From: Pseudeuparius sepicola
Lineage: Eukaryota > Arthropoda > Insecta > Coleoptera > Anthribidae
Assembly: GCA_963920635.1 (NCBI GenBank)
Contig: OY987301.1
Span: 57,976,560-58,040,559 of the forward strand
Direction of reading: 5' to 3'
Length of the DNA: 64,000 nucleotides
Shown piece after piece: positions 36,521 through 47,859 of this stretch (position 1 is the stretch's first letter; each line of letters begins with the position of its first letter). Under the pieces are notes generated by a model. The model saw only the letters and a list, made by a program, of their open reading frames with translations, was not told where the DNA came from and did not search any database. The translations under genes were made by a program, and so were the position numbers.

Positions 36521-36850
36521 CGATAAGGTAAATGACGTCATACGAAATCCAAGATGGCGGATTATCTATTTCTTCACAACCGACATAGGTCGCAGCAAAT
36601 GAAAGGGTGTGTCGTGTGGAAAACGATAAGTAAGTGGCGTTATACTAAATCCAACATGGCGGCCGCCCGCGCCCTCAAGAAGACGGATTACCTATTTCTT
36701 CACAACTTATAGAGTTTGACGAGTACAAAATGATAAGGTAAGTGACGTCCTACTAAATCCAATATGACGGATGCCCCAAGATGGCGGACGAACTTTCTTT
36801 ACCACCCTCCTGACATGGGAATCAAATAGGTACTAAATATGCAAAATAAA
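36521..36850 (+). repeat. ~125-bp tandem array, right half
   Basis: Three more diverged units of the array (anchors near 36554, 36682, 36783), with the same AAGATGGCGGA, CACAAC and GATAAGGTAAGTGACGTC blocks. It joins the left half if the 35288-36520 insertion is removed. Confidence 0.8.
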
Positions 36851-36992
36851 AAATAAAGAAACCTTTTTAAAAACAAGCTTCTATTTAAGCCATGTACTAA
36901 AACGAATAAAATAAATTTAGGTTTTCGTTGAGACAAGTTTTTGTAAATTGCAAAGTTTTTCCCGGACAGTGATTGGTTGATAAGCAAATACC

Positions 36993-37448
36993 TACGAGGG
37001 CGGTTCACCAATAATTATTGTCCCTAACATAGAAGCAATTAAAACGGGCACTCAAAAACATTATTATTTTTCTACATAATCCCCTGAAAGTCTAATACTT
37101 CACCTCTTCACTTCTTCATCAAAAATCGAGAACCACGCAGTTGTTCTTTAAGTTTGATACGAAGGACTAACATCACCTTAACACTCCATACGTATCCTCG
37201 TAAATTTCCTTCGAAGTCATCCCTCTTTCTTTTGCAGCTATATTATGACCTCCCTCACCTCATTTTTCTCCATTTTCTCAATTCACTATGCACAACCGAA
37301 GAATAAAAAAGTCTTGACAAATATTCGAAACGATGTGATATTGAAATTTGGCCAGCAAGACTGACAGATGTTGACAGTTGTACTACTAGAGTAGTTTTCG
37401 GTCAACGCCAACTAAACTAGGGGCAATAATTGTTGAACCGCCTTCGTA
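36993..37448. mobile_element. 456-bp mariner-derived MITE
   Basis: TACGAGGGCGGTTCACCAAT at the left pairs with GAACCGCCTTCGTA at the right, and AATAATTATTGTCCCT pairs with AGGGGCAATAATT. Ends beginning TACGAGGG and a ~30-bp TIR are mariner-like. The interior lacks a frame, so it is an internally deleted derivative. Confidence 0.75.
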
Positions 37449-37872
37449 CTTGTCAAAGTATGTATTTTTTTACAATTTGTTCGACAAGCTTTTTGTTTTA
37501 CGAAAACTTATCGCAATTGGGCATTGAATTATCTTGATGAATACCTAAATTTATTTTATTCGTCTTAGTACATTACTTAAAAGCTTGTTTTAAAAAGATT
37601 TTTTATTTTTTATTTTACAAAAATAATTGCTTTGTTCGAGGAGATATTCTGTTACGAGCAGGGCCGTAAATAGGATTTTATTTCGGGGAAGGGGATCTTT
37701 ATATACATAACAACAAAATTTTAAAAAAAAACATTGCATATTAAAAAAAGTAGGAATTTGAAACTCTAAGTATGTGAAAAACAAAAATATCGCAAAGAAA
37801 GTCAATGGCTATAAATATATATAAAAAGGATCTAATAATATTAACAAAAAATAATAATAAAATTAACAAAAA

Positions 37873-39077
37873 TATACAGGGTGTTTGAGGTTTTTTTGCT
37901 CAGGAGTTTGATATTTTGCAGGTGGGTTACTTATACAGGGTGATTCAAAACTATGCGGCACCCTTTCAGGGGCGTAATTTACTCGTTAAAATAAGACGAA
38001 AAGTTCATATCAACATGGGTCCAAAAAAGCTTCGTTACGAAGATACAGGGTGATTAGCTTTCAAAAAATTATTATTATTATTATTATTTTGTGCCTTAGC
38101 GCCTTTCTAGTATCAAAAATTACCTACTCCTATTAAAATTCCATTTGAAAATAATTTCGTTTACTTAAAATAATAGTTACTTCAAAGTAAAGTAAAGAGT
38201 CCAAAAAGATGAGAAATAGGAAAAACTCAAATTTTTCGCGAAAAGGAGAGAGATATGAAAAAAATGAAAGACATTTTTTGTTCCATATTGTATTGTTTAT
38301 TCAACCAGATAATAATTTTTATTATTGTACAGGGCCGTACTATTTTTTTTGTTTAATTAATGGTACTGATTACCCATACCTCCGCCACTGGTTACTTTGG
38401 AGACCTGATATTAACATGTGTTATGTCACCCTACGAGGATATTATTGTGTACCAAGTTTGGTTTAAATATTCTTATTGGTTTGGAAGGTGTAAACAAAAA
38501 TCGATATTTATTTGAAAGCTTAATCACCCTGTATATTCGTAACGACGCGTTTTTGGACCCATGTTGATATGAACTTTTCGTCTTATTTTAACGAGTAAAT
38601 TACGCCCCTAAAAGGGTGCCGCATAGTTTGAATCACTCTGTATAAACCACGGTCCTAAAGTTCTTCGTTTCTGAGATAGTTAGCAGCTATCTTTTTGAAA
38701 TTGATTTATGGCAATATCTCCCAAAATAGTCAATTTCCTGAACTGAAATTAGACACTGCTGTGTTTTTAGGATGAAGAATAAGCTGAAGATGTCAATTTC
38801 TACGTATTTCACGTAGGACACCACTTGCGACGTTTTTGGATCGTGCTTTTACTTGTAACTTTTTTGATGTTATCATTTTGGTCTTGCAGGTTCATTTTAA
38901 TGAATATTTTTATTCTGTAATAAAGGCACTCTTGTTTCATAACGATAAAATCAACCCTTTGCCTTGAAATTGGCAAAATGTGCCCCATGTGTTTATATGA
39001 GCAACCCGCCATACAATGAATTTTTCTACAAAATGTCAAATGTCATCCTGGTCAAGAAACCTGGGACACCATGTATA
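37873..39077. mobile_element. outer foldback MITE, interrupted by a second one
   Basis: The left end TATACAGGGTGTTTGAGGTT (37873-37931) pairs imperfectly with the right end at 39019-39077 (...CCTGGGACACCATGTATA). The left arm is cut at 37931 by the inner element and resumes after 38644. TA-type ends. Confidence 0.6.
37932..38644. mobile_element. inner foldback MITE nested in an older one
   Basis: TATACAGGGTGATTCAAA pairs with TTTGAATCACTCTGTATA. The arms include GCGGCACCCTTT, TAAATTACGCCCC, GTCTTATTTTAACGAG, CATATCAACATGGGTCC and an internal TACAGGGTGATTAGC / TTAATCACCCTGTAT pair, more than 100 bp on each side. The younger insertion disrupts the outer MITE. The central part 38050-38490 is unique. 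Confidence 0.8.
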
Positions 39078-39149
39078 TTATACGATACCTGACCGGGTTC
39101 TCCGTTGGGCGTTGTGCCCGCGCTCCGCCAAGTGTCTTAGTTTATAAGT

Positions 39150-39290
39150 TAAGGCCTTTGTAAAATTAGTATCCCCTTAGTATTGCCTTAGTATTGCCTT
39201 AGTATTATCTTATTATTGCCTTAGTATTGTCGAATCGCTGCCCCTGTAAATAAAACTTTTAAAAACTTATTTTTCGAAATCGTTATCTTA
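39150..39290 (+). repeat. gypsy-type LTR 3' fragment with 11-12-bp repeats
   Basis: TAGTATTGCCT-type units repeat about five times (39177-39235), then a terminator-like AAATAAAACTTTTAAAAACTT resembling the LTR end at 45570-45622. Likely remnant of an LTR. Confidence 0.45.
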
Positions 39291-39299
39291 AGTTGGCGT

Positions 39300-40250
39300 C
39301 TCAAAAAAATTCCAAAGAAAACTCTCTATGTTTTCTGTAAATCAATCTCAAAGATATTTGTGGGGCCTCGTAAGGGATGTAGGAGTACAGCGAAAAAATC
39401 TCTAGGGGTGCCGTGACAAACGGTAGTGTAGTCGCAAAAAAAAATCCCAAAGCAAACTGCATTTTTTTTTATTTAAATCGATAGAGATGTTTGTGAGGAA
39501 CTCGAAAGGGATGTAGAATTATAGAAAAACCTGTATAGGTGCCGTGGTCAACGACAGTGACGCCCCAAAAAAGATCCCAAAGAAAACAAGTCTCATTTTT
39601 GTGTAATTCAATCCCAATCTCAAAACTATTTGTGGAGGACTCGTAGGGGATAGGGGATGTGGGGGTATAGAAAAAACCTGTAGGGGTGTAGTGACAAACC
39701 CCAACGTCGTAAAAAATCCAAAAGTAGAAACGACAAAGGACAGTGGTGTGGCAAAAAAAATCCCAAAGAGAAAGTTCTTATTTTTTTGTGTAAATCAATC
39801 TCAAAAATATATGCGGAGGACTCGAAGGAAATGGAGGAGTACCTATAGAAAAAACCTAGAGGTGCTGTGATAAATGACAGTGGCGTTGCAAAAAAAAATA
39901 AAAAAAAATCTAATTTTTTTGTGTAAATCAGTCTCAAATATATTTGTGGAGGACTCGCAGGGGATGTAGGAGTATGTAAAGAAGAAACCTGTAGGGATGC
40001 CGTGGCAAACGATAGTGGCGTAGCAAAAAAATCCAAAGAAAATATTTATGTTTTCTGTGTAATTCAATCTCAAAGGTATTTATGGGAACGCGAGAAGTGT
40101 GTTTAGGGGTGTATAAAAAACCTGTACTCGTACCGTGGCAAACGATAGTACCCTCGCAAAAAATCTAAAATAAATGTTGAAGAAAGATATTTGTAGGAAA
40201 CTCACAATGGATGTAGGAGTAGGTAGCGACAGTGGGGTCGCAAAAAAGTC
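39300..40250. repeat. ~135-bp diverged minisatellite, about seven units
   Basis: Units carry TATTTGTGGAGGACTCG (anchors near 39352, 39487, 39627, 39807, 39939, 40074, 40187), GGGGATGTAGGAGTAT, AAAAAACCTGTAGGGGTGCCGTG and GACAGTGGCGT...CAAAAAAAATCCCAAAG. The spacing is 113-180 bp. Minus-strand frames through it simply read the repeat and are not genes. Confidence 0.88.
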
Positions 40251-40259
40251 CGCGTAGAC

Positions 40260-41940
40260 ATTTAAAATCCTGCCGCTATTTCAGCGCGGCGACAACTTTT
40301 TGACACTCCCTCAAATTGCTGGCACTCCGAGATCGGTACTTGTTAACTAAATCCGCAGACGTACTGTATATTTCGTTGCTTCTGGGGTACTCCTAGTTTG
40401 GAGTATTGTGAGGGTGAGAATTATTATTATTATTATTTAACTGGAATAGCAGGTATATTTATTTCTCATACAGTAATTGGCTGTAGGCTTCTAATACATT
40501 TTAAATATATTTCTGAATTTTATTTCCGATAGGAAATACAGCACCGTAGACGAAAATAACAAAGCAAAAAAAAAATTTTATGCCGATCGATCGAAGATAT
40601 AGAATTTCATTATGCCTGCAAGGGAGTTTTAATGGAATTCCATCCCCAAATTAGCTGGTGTTCTTAATAGCCTATACATTATACTACTATATTCGATATT
40701 ATACGGTTAGTTACTACAAATAATAAGGTACACTTTTCTTTTACAAATCGACACCAACTATCTTATTTCGTGCATCGAACTATTGGTTTCAAATAACATA
40801 TCAAGTGCATTCTTTTGATCAGAAACATAACATATGTTGTGTATATTTGGTCCCTGATTTCGAATCTTTATTTGAAAAAAATCGAGTTCCTCACAAGCTA
40901 TCCTAGAGGCTTAGTTCGTGTTGCTCTGATACTATCACAGTTAATGCTGGATGGTACCTTTAGTTTTCCTAGCTCCAAGTGCATAAGTTATACCTTAGTG
41001 GAACTTTAAATTTGATTGTTCCAAGGGTGGCGTTATCTGTTTATAAGGAAGTACATTTATTACCTCAGATTTATTTACTGCATACCGTTCATTGTTTATT
41101 GTAAACTTCCGTTATCTACCTTCCGAGTAGAAGAACCGACAGACGGGTGGTAAGTTTATACTGTTTTATATCTACAGGGTGATACTGATACTGAACGAAA
41201 TAATATTTTAAGCTTCAAATCTATACGATTGTTTTTATCTGCGTCCCTAGTCTACGACTACCTTTGCCGATAGTTTTAGATCTAGATATTATACATCTTT
41301 ATCTGCAATTATTTATCTTACCTACGTCTCTCGCGTGGGATGCTGAATATCACTAAACCGAGTAACTAGACACAAAGAACTTTAGCAAGTTTTCCTATCT
41401 ATCGACCAACCGTATACAACCGGACATCCCTCAATAAGTTAAACTCACCTAACTGAATGTCGGCTTTGACAACCAAGTTTTGGTGAAAGTATTAAGATCT
41501 ACAGGACTTAGAAGCTAGATATAATTTTTGATTTTTTTTATTTTCTTATTATTTATTTTATTTCTTTATTTTTGCACAACAAGTAACAACGCATATACTC
41601 TAGTATATACTAGTTTGGCAAATACCCTCTGTCTGTTCATGTAAATATTGTACAAAAGTGTTTAGTAAAAGTGAATGAAAATACCACTGACTTGTATTAA
41701 TTTCAAAGTCAGCACAAGTAAATTTTCCTATTCTTTTTTCTTTTCGTTATGAAATCAATGTTCTTTTTTATGGTGTTAACCAATAGTTTTAACTAAGTAA
41801 CTAATTATTTTCTAACAATGTTTAAGTAATCATAATAATAATTGACCCACGAACCCAGCTCTCCTCTAACCCAGCGGCTGCCGTTCACATTGCGAGGCTA
41901 TAAACAACTTTTATGAGGGTTCATGAAAAAGTAATACTTA
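40260..41940. other. non-coding sequence with one LINE tail
   Basis: A second copy of the LINE 3' tail lies at 40375-40438 and ends in an ATT run. The rest is AT-rich with no supported feature. Confidence 0.45.
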
Positions 41941-43890
41941 CTTACTTAATTAATTATGACTTAGATCCAGCATGGTACTATACTTTAGCTGGATTCGATG
42001 CTTTGATATACGAAATTTAAATTAGAAACCTTCCAAGATAGTGATAGTTGATATGTTTTTTTTTGAACGGGGTATTCGAGTTGGCATCACCCAATGTTGC
42101 CACCTCTTTTCTCCGGAAAACAAAATATGGAAAACTTTGTTGCTAATAACCCGACAAAATATATCCTTCATGCTGACGGAAAAAACCTTTATGGATGGAC
42201 AATGTGTGAATCCCTTCCTTACCGTGGATTTGAGTGGATCTCCGATATTGATATCACGATGATTTCTGACGATGCTGATGAAGTATATATTTTAGAAGTT
42301 ATGTCATAACCAGATAATCTTCATAACCTCCGTAAAGATTTTCCTTTCAAACTTAAACAATGTAAACCTCCAGGTTTCAAAATAAAAAAGCTCAGGACCG
42401 CTCTCTATAATAATAACAATTATGTAATTCATTATAGAGCGCTCAACTCAACTTATGGATAATGCCATTTACGACAAAACTTTGCAGAATGTAAGAAAGC
42501 ATAGAGTTGTCAAACTATTAAGGAAATAGGAGGGTATATATAGCGCCGAAAATTTCTAGACCGAGTTTTACACATAGGGTAATTTTTGATGAGAAGTTAG
42601 TAAGTATTGAATTAAATAAGACGAATATTATGTTTGATAAACCTCTGTACCTCAGCATGGCCATATAAACTTACATTTACGAATTTTATTATGACTTTAT
42701 ACTGGAATCTTTTTCACCAACTATCTGCTTATTATTATATACTGATACTGATAGCCTAGTTTAAGAAATACCTTGTGCAAATATTTTCGAACATGTAATT
42801 AAAAACCATATCCATATGCTTAATACCAGTGACTATCCCGCAGATAATCGATATAGAATTCCACTCGTAAATAAGAAAGTGCCAGGGTTAGTGAAAGATG
42901 GACTAAATGGATGTATTTTAACACATTTTGGCTTATATTCATAATGTATACTTAGGGTGAATGTTGTAGAGAGGCAAATAATATCAAAATTATTTCAATC
43001 GTTTATTTAATAAGAGGGAGATAATTGTAAATAAACTTTTTCTATACGCTCATTTGATGTTTTTAGCAATCTAGGATTGCCTTAAATCCATTTGATGATA
43101 AGTGTTATTTAGTTGATAGTATTTCAACCTCAGACAAATAATAAATTTATACTAACCTAAAGGCTGCTTTGTAATCAGCCAACACAAAAAATGCCTACTC
43201 AAAACAAAAACAACATATTTGACACTTAAGCCTGCACCATAATGATAACCAGAGGTTGCGCTTCCTATGCCACAAATCTAACACTTTACTCTTCCCATCT
43301 TAAAACTACACTATTTCCCTAATTACTAACTTAGACTATATGTCTTTTGTCCAATAACACCCAAATCTTCTCAAAAACAAGAATAAGGTAAAAGTAAACA
43401 CTCGAAACACATCAACGCAAACCGATGAAATCTCAACAAACTCCGATGTGAATCAGCTGTTGGGGCATAATAAACCAAAGAGATCGTGCAACGTTGCCAC
43501 ATTAGCCAGAAAAGCAATTTATTAAGGATGTTATTTATAAACCAAGTGGGATCAGTAAATTCACAAAATCAGTAAACTTTATTGTCAAATGATAACTGTC
43601 CAAATTTTTACTATATGTAGACTGTAGATATCAACTCTTTGTTCCAAATTGATGTTTTTTAACGTTGGTTATACATTTATTTCGTAAGTACAAGATAAAC
43701 TTATGAAGAAGTTTGGATATGGTGCAATAATTGCATTGTTTTGTTTTAGATTTCTATCAATACCTCAGACAAATAGTGTTACTAACCATTTTTTATCTTG
43801 GCAGGGTCTGTATTAAATTGAATTATTAGTCTATTTTTATTATTTGTCTGAGATTTTAACCCTTCCTTGGGTACATACAGATATGTGTGA
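41941..43890 (+). pseudogene. decayed copy of the Polinton-like DNA polymerase B gene (3' part)
   Basis: From about 41941 the sequence aligns with 61009-62490 of the intact polymerase gene: the TAGATCCWGCMTGGTACTA block, the palm A region, palm B, palm C and the tail. It carries many substitutions, stops, an internal deletion after the palm-A segment, and an insertion at 43129-43852. After the insertion the last codons and the GAATAAAAAATATATTTT end are still readable (43861-43920). Everything 5' of the last third of the gene is missing. It shows that the element family was here earlier and is now dead. Confidence 0.85.
43129..43852. mobile_element. 724-bp DNA element, CTCAGACAAATAATAAA ends, 8-bp target duplication
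   Basis: The left end CTCAGACAAATAATAAA pairs with TTTATTATTTGTCTGAG. The flanks are ATTTCAAC (43121-43128) and ATTTTAAC (43853-43860), an 8-bp duplication with one change, confirmed by the uninterrupted homologue near 62420. A second internal copy of CTCAGACAAATA (43768) suggests a complex history. No transposase; probably a hAT-like non-autonomous element. Confidence 0.8.
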
Positions 43891-44106
43891 AGTGCATGAA
43901 TAAAAAATATATTTTGCAAATAGTGTTTTATTTCAATTCCCTAACTGCTTGAAAATGTAGCCACACCCCCGCCCGACTAATATCTTAGCCACACCCTAAC
44001 CCCAACCATCCGACTAAATTCTCTAACCTATCGTCGTTGCCCTAGTTATTATAGAAAACTGAGAACACCGTTCTAGCATTATTCTACCGTCTGAAAGTCC
44101 GCAGCA

Positions 44107-44323
44107 ACAACAAAAGTATACAATCAACCGATCCAGTTCTAGTCAGACTTCATCCCCTGCTCCTACCTTGGTCTCCAGCTGATGAAAAGAAGTCGTCTGC
44201 AGAACTACTTAGTGTCGGCGTCAAATGAACCATACACACACAATCAGCTGGGATGCGTACTTCAAGGACAACAACAGCCAGACGCTGATAATCATAAGGA
44301 CCCCGAGGGCCGGACTGGAATAA
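44107..44323 (+). pseudogene. decayed copy of the CHHC zinc-finger gene
   Basis: Aligns with 62603-62815: the GTCGTCTGCAGAA, ATCAGCTGGGA, CGCTGATAATCATAAG and GGAATAAAA blocks are all present. The initiator region reads AACAAC in place of ATG, and short indels break the frame. The stop still overlaps the poly(A) signal (GGAATAAAA, 44318-44326). Its presence beside a polymerase relic shows this small gene is a stable part of the element. Confidence 0.78.
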
Positions 44324-44359
44324 AATGGTAAATAAAAAGGGTATTTTGTAATCATTGTT

Positions 44360-45525
44360 TTATTCCAACCTTCTTTTATGTATACAAGTCTACTAATAGA
44401 AATTGGTCAAAATAACAGTACAGTTCAAAAATGCAATATGTTCCGATGTTAAACAACGCATTACACATTATAAATCCAGTTTACATTACATTCATGGCAT
44501 AGTTATTACGTAAGTATTAATAGAACAAAAAGAGTGATAAAACCATATACAGTACTGTTTCGGGACGGTAATCCCTCATCAGTATGGCTCACCCGACTAT
44601 CAAGTGGTAGACAAACGTGTCTAGACGATATATTTACTATACCGTACTTTCACCGTTTTGGTAGACATAGGGGAATAGGCCGCGCGTCGCCGTGAGTCCA
44701 GCTAGGTTTGTCAGTCGTTGGCGGGGGGAGTACACAGTAGTCCCGCACCGCTTATCAGTCGAGTTTTGCGAGCAAAAAACACGCCCCGCCCCCCGCCAAC
44801 GACTGACGAACCTAGCACGGTATAAGGAATCAATCAATTACCGAAGCAATTAATTGATCATGGAGTATTATAATGATAGCACACCCGAAGGTGCGGGACA
44901 AAGCCACTGGTCTTGATCGGCAAAGGCTCACGCCACAATTACCGAGACCCGCCATCTGCCGTCCCCACGGCGTCGGTTAACCAACCGAAAACATCGATAG
45001 AACAAAAAGAGTGATAGTCGACCATATTATACAGTACTGTTTCCGGACGGTAATCCCTCATCAGTATGGCTCACCCGACTATCAAGTGGTAGACAAACGT
45101 GCCTAGACGACAGATTTACTATATAAGGAATTAATCAATTACCGAAGCAATTAATTGATCATGAAGTATTATAATGATAGCACACCCGAAGGTGCGGTAT
45201 CGATGTTTTCGATTGGTTAACCGACGCCGTGGAGACGGCAGATGGCGGGTCTCGGTAATTGTGGCGTGAGACTTTGCCGATCAAGACCAGTGGCTTTGTC
45301 CCGCACCTTCGGGTGTGCTATCATTATAATACTCCATGATCAATTAATTGCTTCGGTAATTGATTAATTCCTTATATAGTAAGTATTAATAGTTCGTAAG
45401 CCTTACCTAAAATTAAGGAAAAAATCATGCAGTTTAAAATTAAGCAAAAAGTTTATCCTTAAGGTTACGTATGGTTCGAAGTTTAATAGCTCGCAAACTT
45501 CTGCTATGGAAAACCACTGCTCCAT
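44360..45525 (-). pseudogene. decayed copy of the 210-residue unknown gene, split by an insertion
   Basis: 44360-44523 and 45393-45525 align with 62872-63160 on the minus strand (TTATTCCAACCTTCTT..., ACAGTTCAAAAATGCAATATG, CTGCTATGGAAAACCA). The two parts are separated by the composite insertion at 44524-45380. Homology stops near 45525, so the upstream part and the integrase gene are missing from this copy. Confidence 0.78.
44524..45380. mobile_element. composite insertion of direct and inverted copies, 12-bp flanking repeat
   Basis: AAGTATTAATAG occurs at 44512-44523 and 45381-45392, matching a single site in the homologous copy. Inside are a direct repeat (ACGGTAATCCCTCATCAGTA at 44565 and 45045) and an inverted copy of the GCACACCCGAAGGTGCGG / ATCAATTAATTGCTTCGG part at 45200-45380. 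Another inverted-repeat element (44641-44820, arms GCTAGGTTTGTCAGTCG / CGACTGACGAACCTAGC) sits in the first unit at a TATA site that is empty in the second. Rearranged MITE cluster. Confidence 0.7.
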
Positions 45526-45539
45526 TGTAATTAGCATTT

Positions 45540-45625
45540 AGTCTTTATCTATATCAGTAACCGCTGTCCTGTAACTGTCAGAATAAATTGTTTTAAAAAC
45601 TTATTCTTCGAATTCGTTACTTTAC
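45540..45625 (+). repeat. 5' LTR end of gypsy/errantivirus-like remnant
   Basis: The last part (GAATAAATTG...TTTAAAAACTTATTCTTCGAATTCGTTA) matches the end of the 47.44-47.69 kb LTR-like block and lies just upstream of the primer-binding site. The left border of this LTR is unclear. Confidence 0.55.
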
Positions 45626-45626
45626 C

Positions 45627-45643
45627 TGGCACAGTCGGTAGGA
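45627..45643 (+). promoter_or_regulatory. primer-binding site of gypsy-type element
   Basis: TGGCACAGTCGGTAGGA, directly after the LTR end, matches the known gypsy-group primer site (TGGCGCAGTCGGTAG type, tRNA-Ser) with one change. It would prime minus-strand DNA synthesis. Confidence 0.75.
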
Positions 45644-46089
45644 CATACGTCCAGTTTCCGTGTTCTTAGTAGTTTGGAATCCCCACGTTATCGGCACCAC
45701 ATTCTACCGCGTATCGAGAAGCTGAAGGATCTATATCCTAAAGACGTCGTCCAGCAACCCCTGATCATTGAGCTCCGTAGCAAGCAGCCCCTGGATCAAC
45801 CCCTGGCAACACCGCAGCAACTACGGAAAAAGAATACTGTTCACCAGAGGACCTTCGCCTGCGACCATCATTTGGTAAGGTTGGTGTATTCCTTTGGTTC
45901 CCCATTTTGCGCTATTCCCTATAATTTTTAATATATTTTGAAGATATCTTTGATTTATGCAACTTTTGACAATTCGGAGTACTTTTGATATTTTTGAATA
46001 TTTTTTATGCGCGATATTGATATGGAGAATCTTTCGAGTTCATTAATCTGAGTTTTGACAAACAAGATACCGAATTTAACCAAGTTATT

Positions 46090-47035
46090 AATAGAGAAAG
46101 TAGTAAAGAAATTATCAAAATGGCCAACGAAAATGTTAATTTGCCAATGCTTAAAACGTACGTAGAATCAAATCCCTAGCAATGCAACTTCCATGCCAAA
46201 GTTCATTTCTCCATGTGACCTCCTTGAAACCTACAATGGAATTGAAGATGATTTTTTTAAAAATTACATGATTGGAGCATAGTTCAGATGAAACTCACTC
46301 TACGTGCTGGTTTATTAATAGATTGCCGCAATAAATTAGATACATGGCAAAAATTAAAAGATGCGCTAAATCAGTGCTTTGGCGATCGTCGTTATTTAGA
46401 GAGTTTAGAAAAAGATATATTCGTAGCTAGTCACTTTAAGAATAAATCCACATTAGATTTTGCTAAAAGACTCCAAGTTATGAGGAGCAATTTACGTATG
46501 TGTTTATATAACCCAAGTTGCAAAAGATATTTACGTTAGACAATATGACGAGTTATGCTGGAGAACTTTTGTAAGAGGTTTGACAGGTCCCCTACAGACC
46601 ATCATTCGTCAGAAGAAGCCTGCATCCTTCGAATTTGCAATGACTTTAATAATACAAGAAGAAAATTACATACAAAATTCACACCAACATAATTTTTCTC
46701 AAAATATTTTTTATCGCCCTAACAGTTACCAAAATAATCCTCCACATAGTAATTTCCAAAATAATTTTTCCAGAAATAATTACCAAGGTTATAACCAAAA
46801 CTATAATCATCAGCCTTGCAGCCTCTACGTCATAATCAAAGTTATAATAATCAACCTTCTAGGAACAATTTTCAAAATCAAAATTTATCAACCAGACCAA
46901 ATTTCCCAAGTCAACCCATTAACATTCAACCAAACTTTAACTACCTACCAACAAAGGCGTTTTTCTACCAATAGACAAGCAATACGAGCCGATGCAAATT
47001 GCGTCCCAAATGACTTAGAATAACGCTTTTAATAA
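46090..47035 (+). pseudogene. gag: gypsy/errantivirus-like gag remnant
   Basis: Broken frames hold a capsid-like block (W-Q-K-L-K-D-A-L-N-Q-C-F-G-D-R-R near residue 22 of the piece at 46288-46539) followed by a Gln/Asn-rich tail (46670-46960) typical of this Gag group. At least two frame changes. No protease, polymerase or integrase follows; the interior appears deleted before the 3' LTR, and the fragment 47035-47440 is unidentified coding-like debris. Confidence 0.65.
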
Positions 47036-47439
47036 CACAAATTTAAGAAACCCCGAATCTATATGTCCAAATTCGCGTGTAGGGTCGAATGTTTATAGAT
47101 GTTTTTCGGCTAGACATAATAACTTTCCAAGAAATAACTTTCAAACGCAAAATAACACAATAACGGAAGAATTATACCAAATTAATAGTGAAACGAAATT
47201 CAGTCAATGCGCAATGCGTATGACCAAACTCCTTCTCGAAATGAAGTCCAAATTCAAACTCAAATTGGTGTAAGTGCCGAAAATGTTCTTCAAGCGATGC
47301 CACCTCCCAAACGGAAAAAATAAACCCATATGTCATTGAAATCCATAATGTTTCTGTTAATGCACTTTCTAAAATCCCGGTAAACAAATTTAATAATAAT
47401 ACTATTGTTCCCCAACGCAACATAACTATACTCAAATCA

Positions 47440-47695
47440 AGTAACTCTGACGCCTGGCGTAAATAAAAACAGATGTTCGATTACGTTCTGCGAAATAAGG
47501 CAAAATATCGCACGCGCCTGACAACAGTGATATACTCAATCGCAAGTGTATTTATGCGGTTTTATCTTGTTGGTTTCACATGCTTCTAAGCTATTTAGAT
47601 ACTGCCAAAAATAATTTTATCGGTGTTTTGAACTAATAATTTTCTTTTCCGAAATATTTTATTTTAAAAAGTTATTCTTCAATTCGTTAATAATA
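47440..47695 (+). repeat. 3' LTR-like block of the gypsy remnant
   Basis: It begins near AACTCTGACGCCTGGCGTAA and ends in TTTAAAAAGTTATTCTTCAATTCGTTA, which matches the 5' LTR end at 45625. The same block occurs reversed at 52895-53235. Confidence 0.6.
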
Positions 47696-47859
47696 ATTTA
47701 ACTTGCTTTATAAAAAAAAAAGTTTTTTCCTCAAATAGAAGGCAATCTATATTTTTTAGCTAATTATTGTTCTTAAATTAATATGAACAAAACCATTCAG
47801 ATAACATTGGGATATCGCTCATCGTGTTTTAACTGAAAATGTAAGAAAAATTGCCTTTT

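Noticed and set aside
39519..40073. Minus-strand frames of 60-136 codons
   Set aside because: They lie wholly in the minisatellite and restart in each unit.
44637..44837. 66-codon minus-strand frame
   Set aside because: It lies within an inverted-repeat insertion; no family character.
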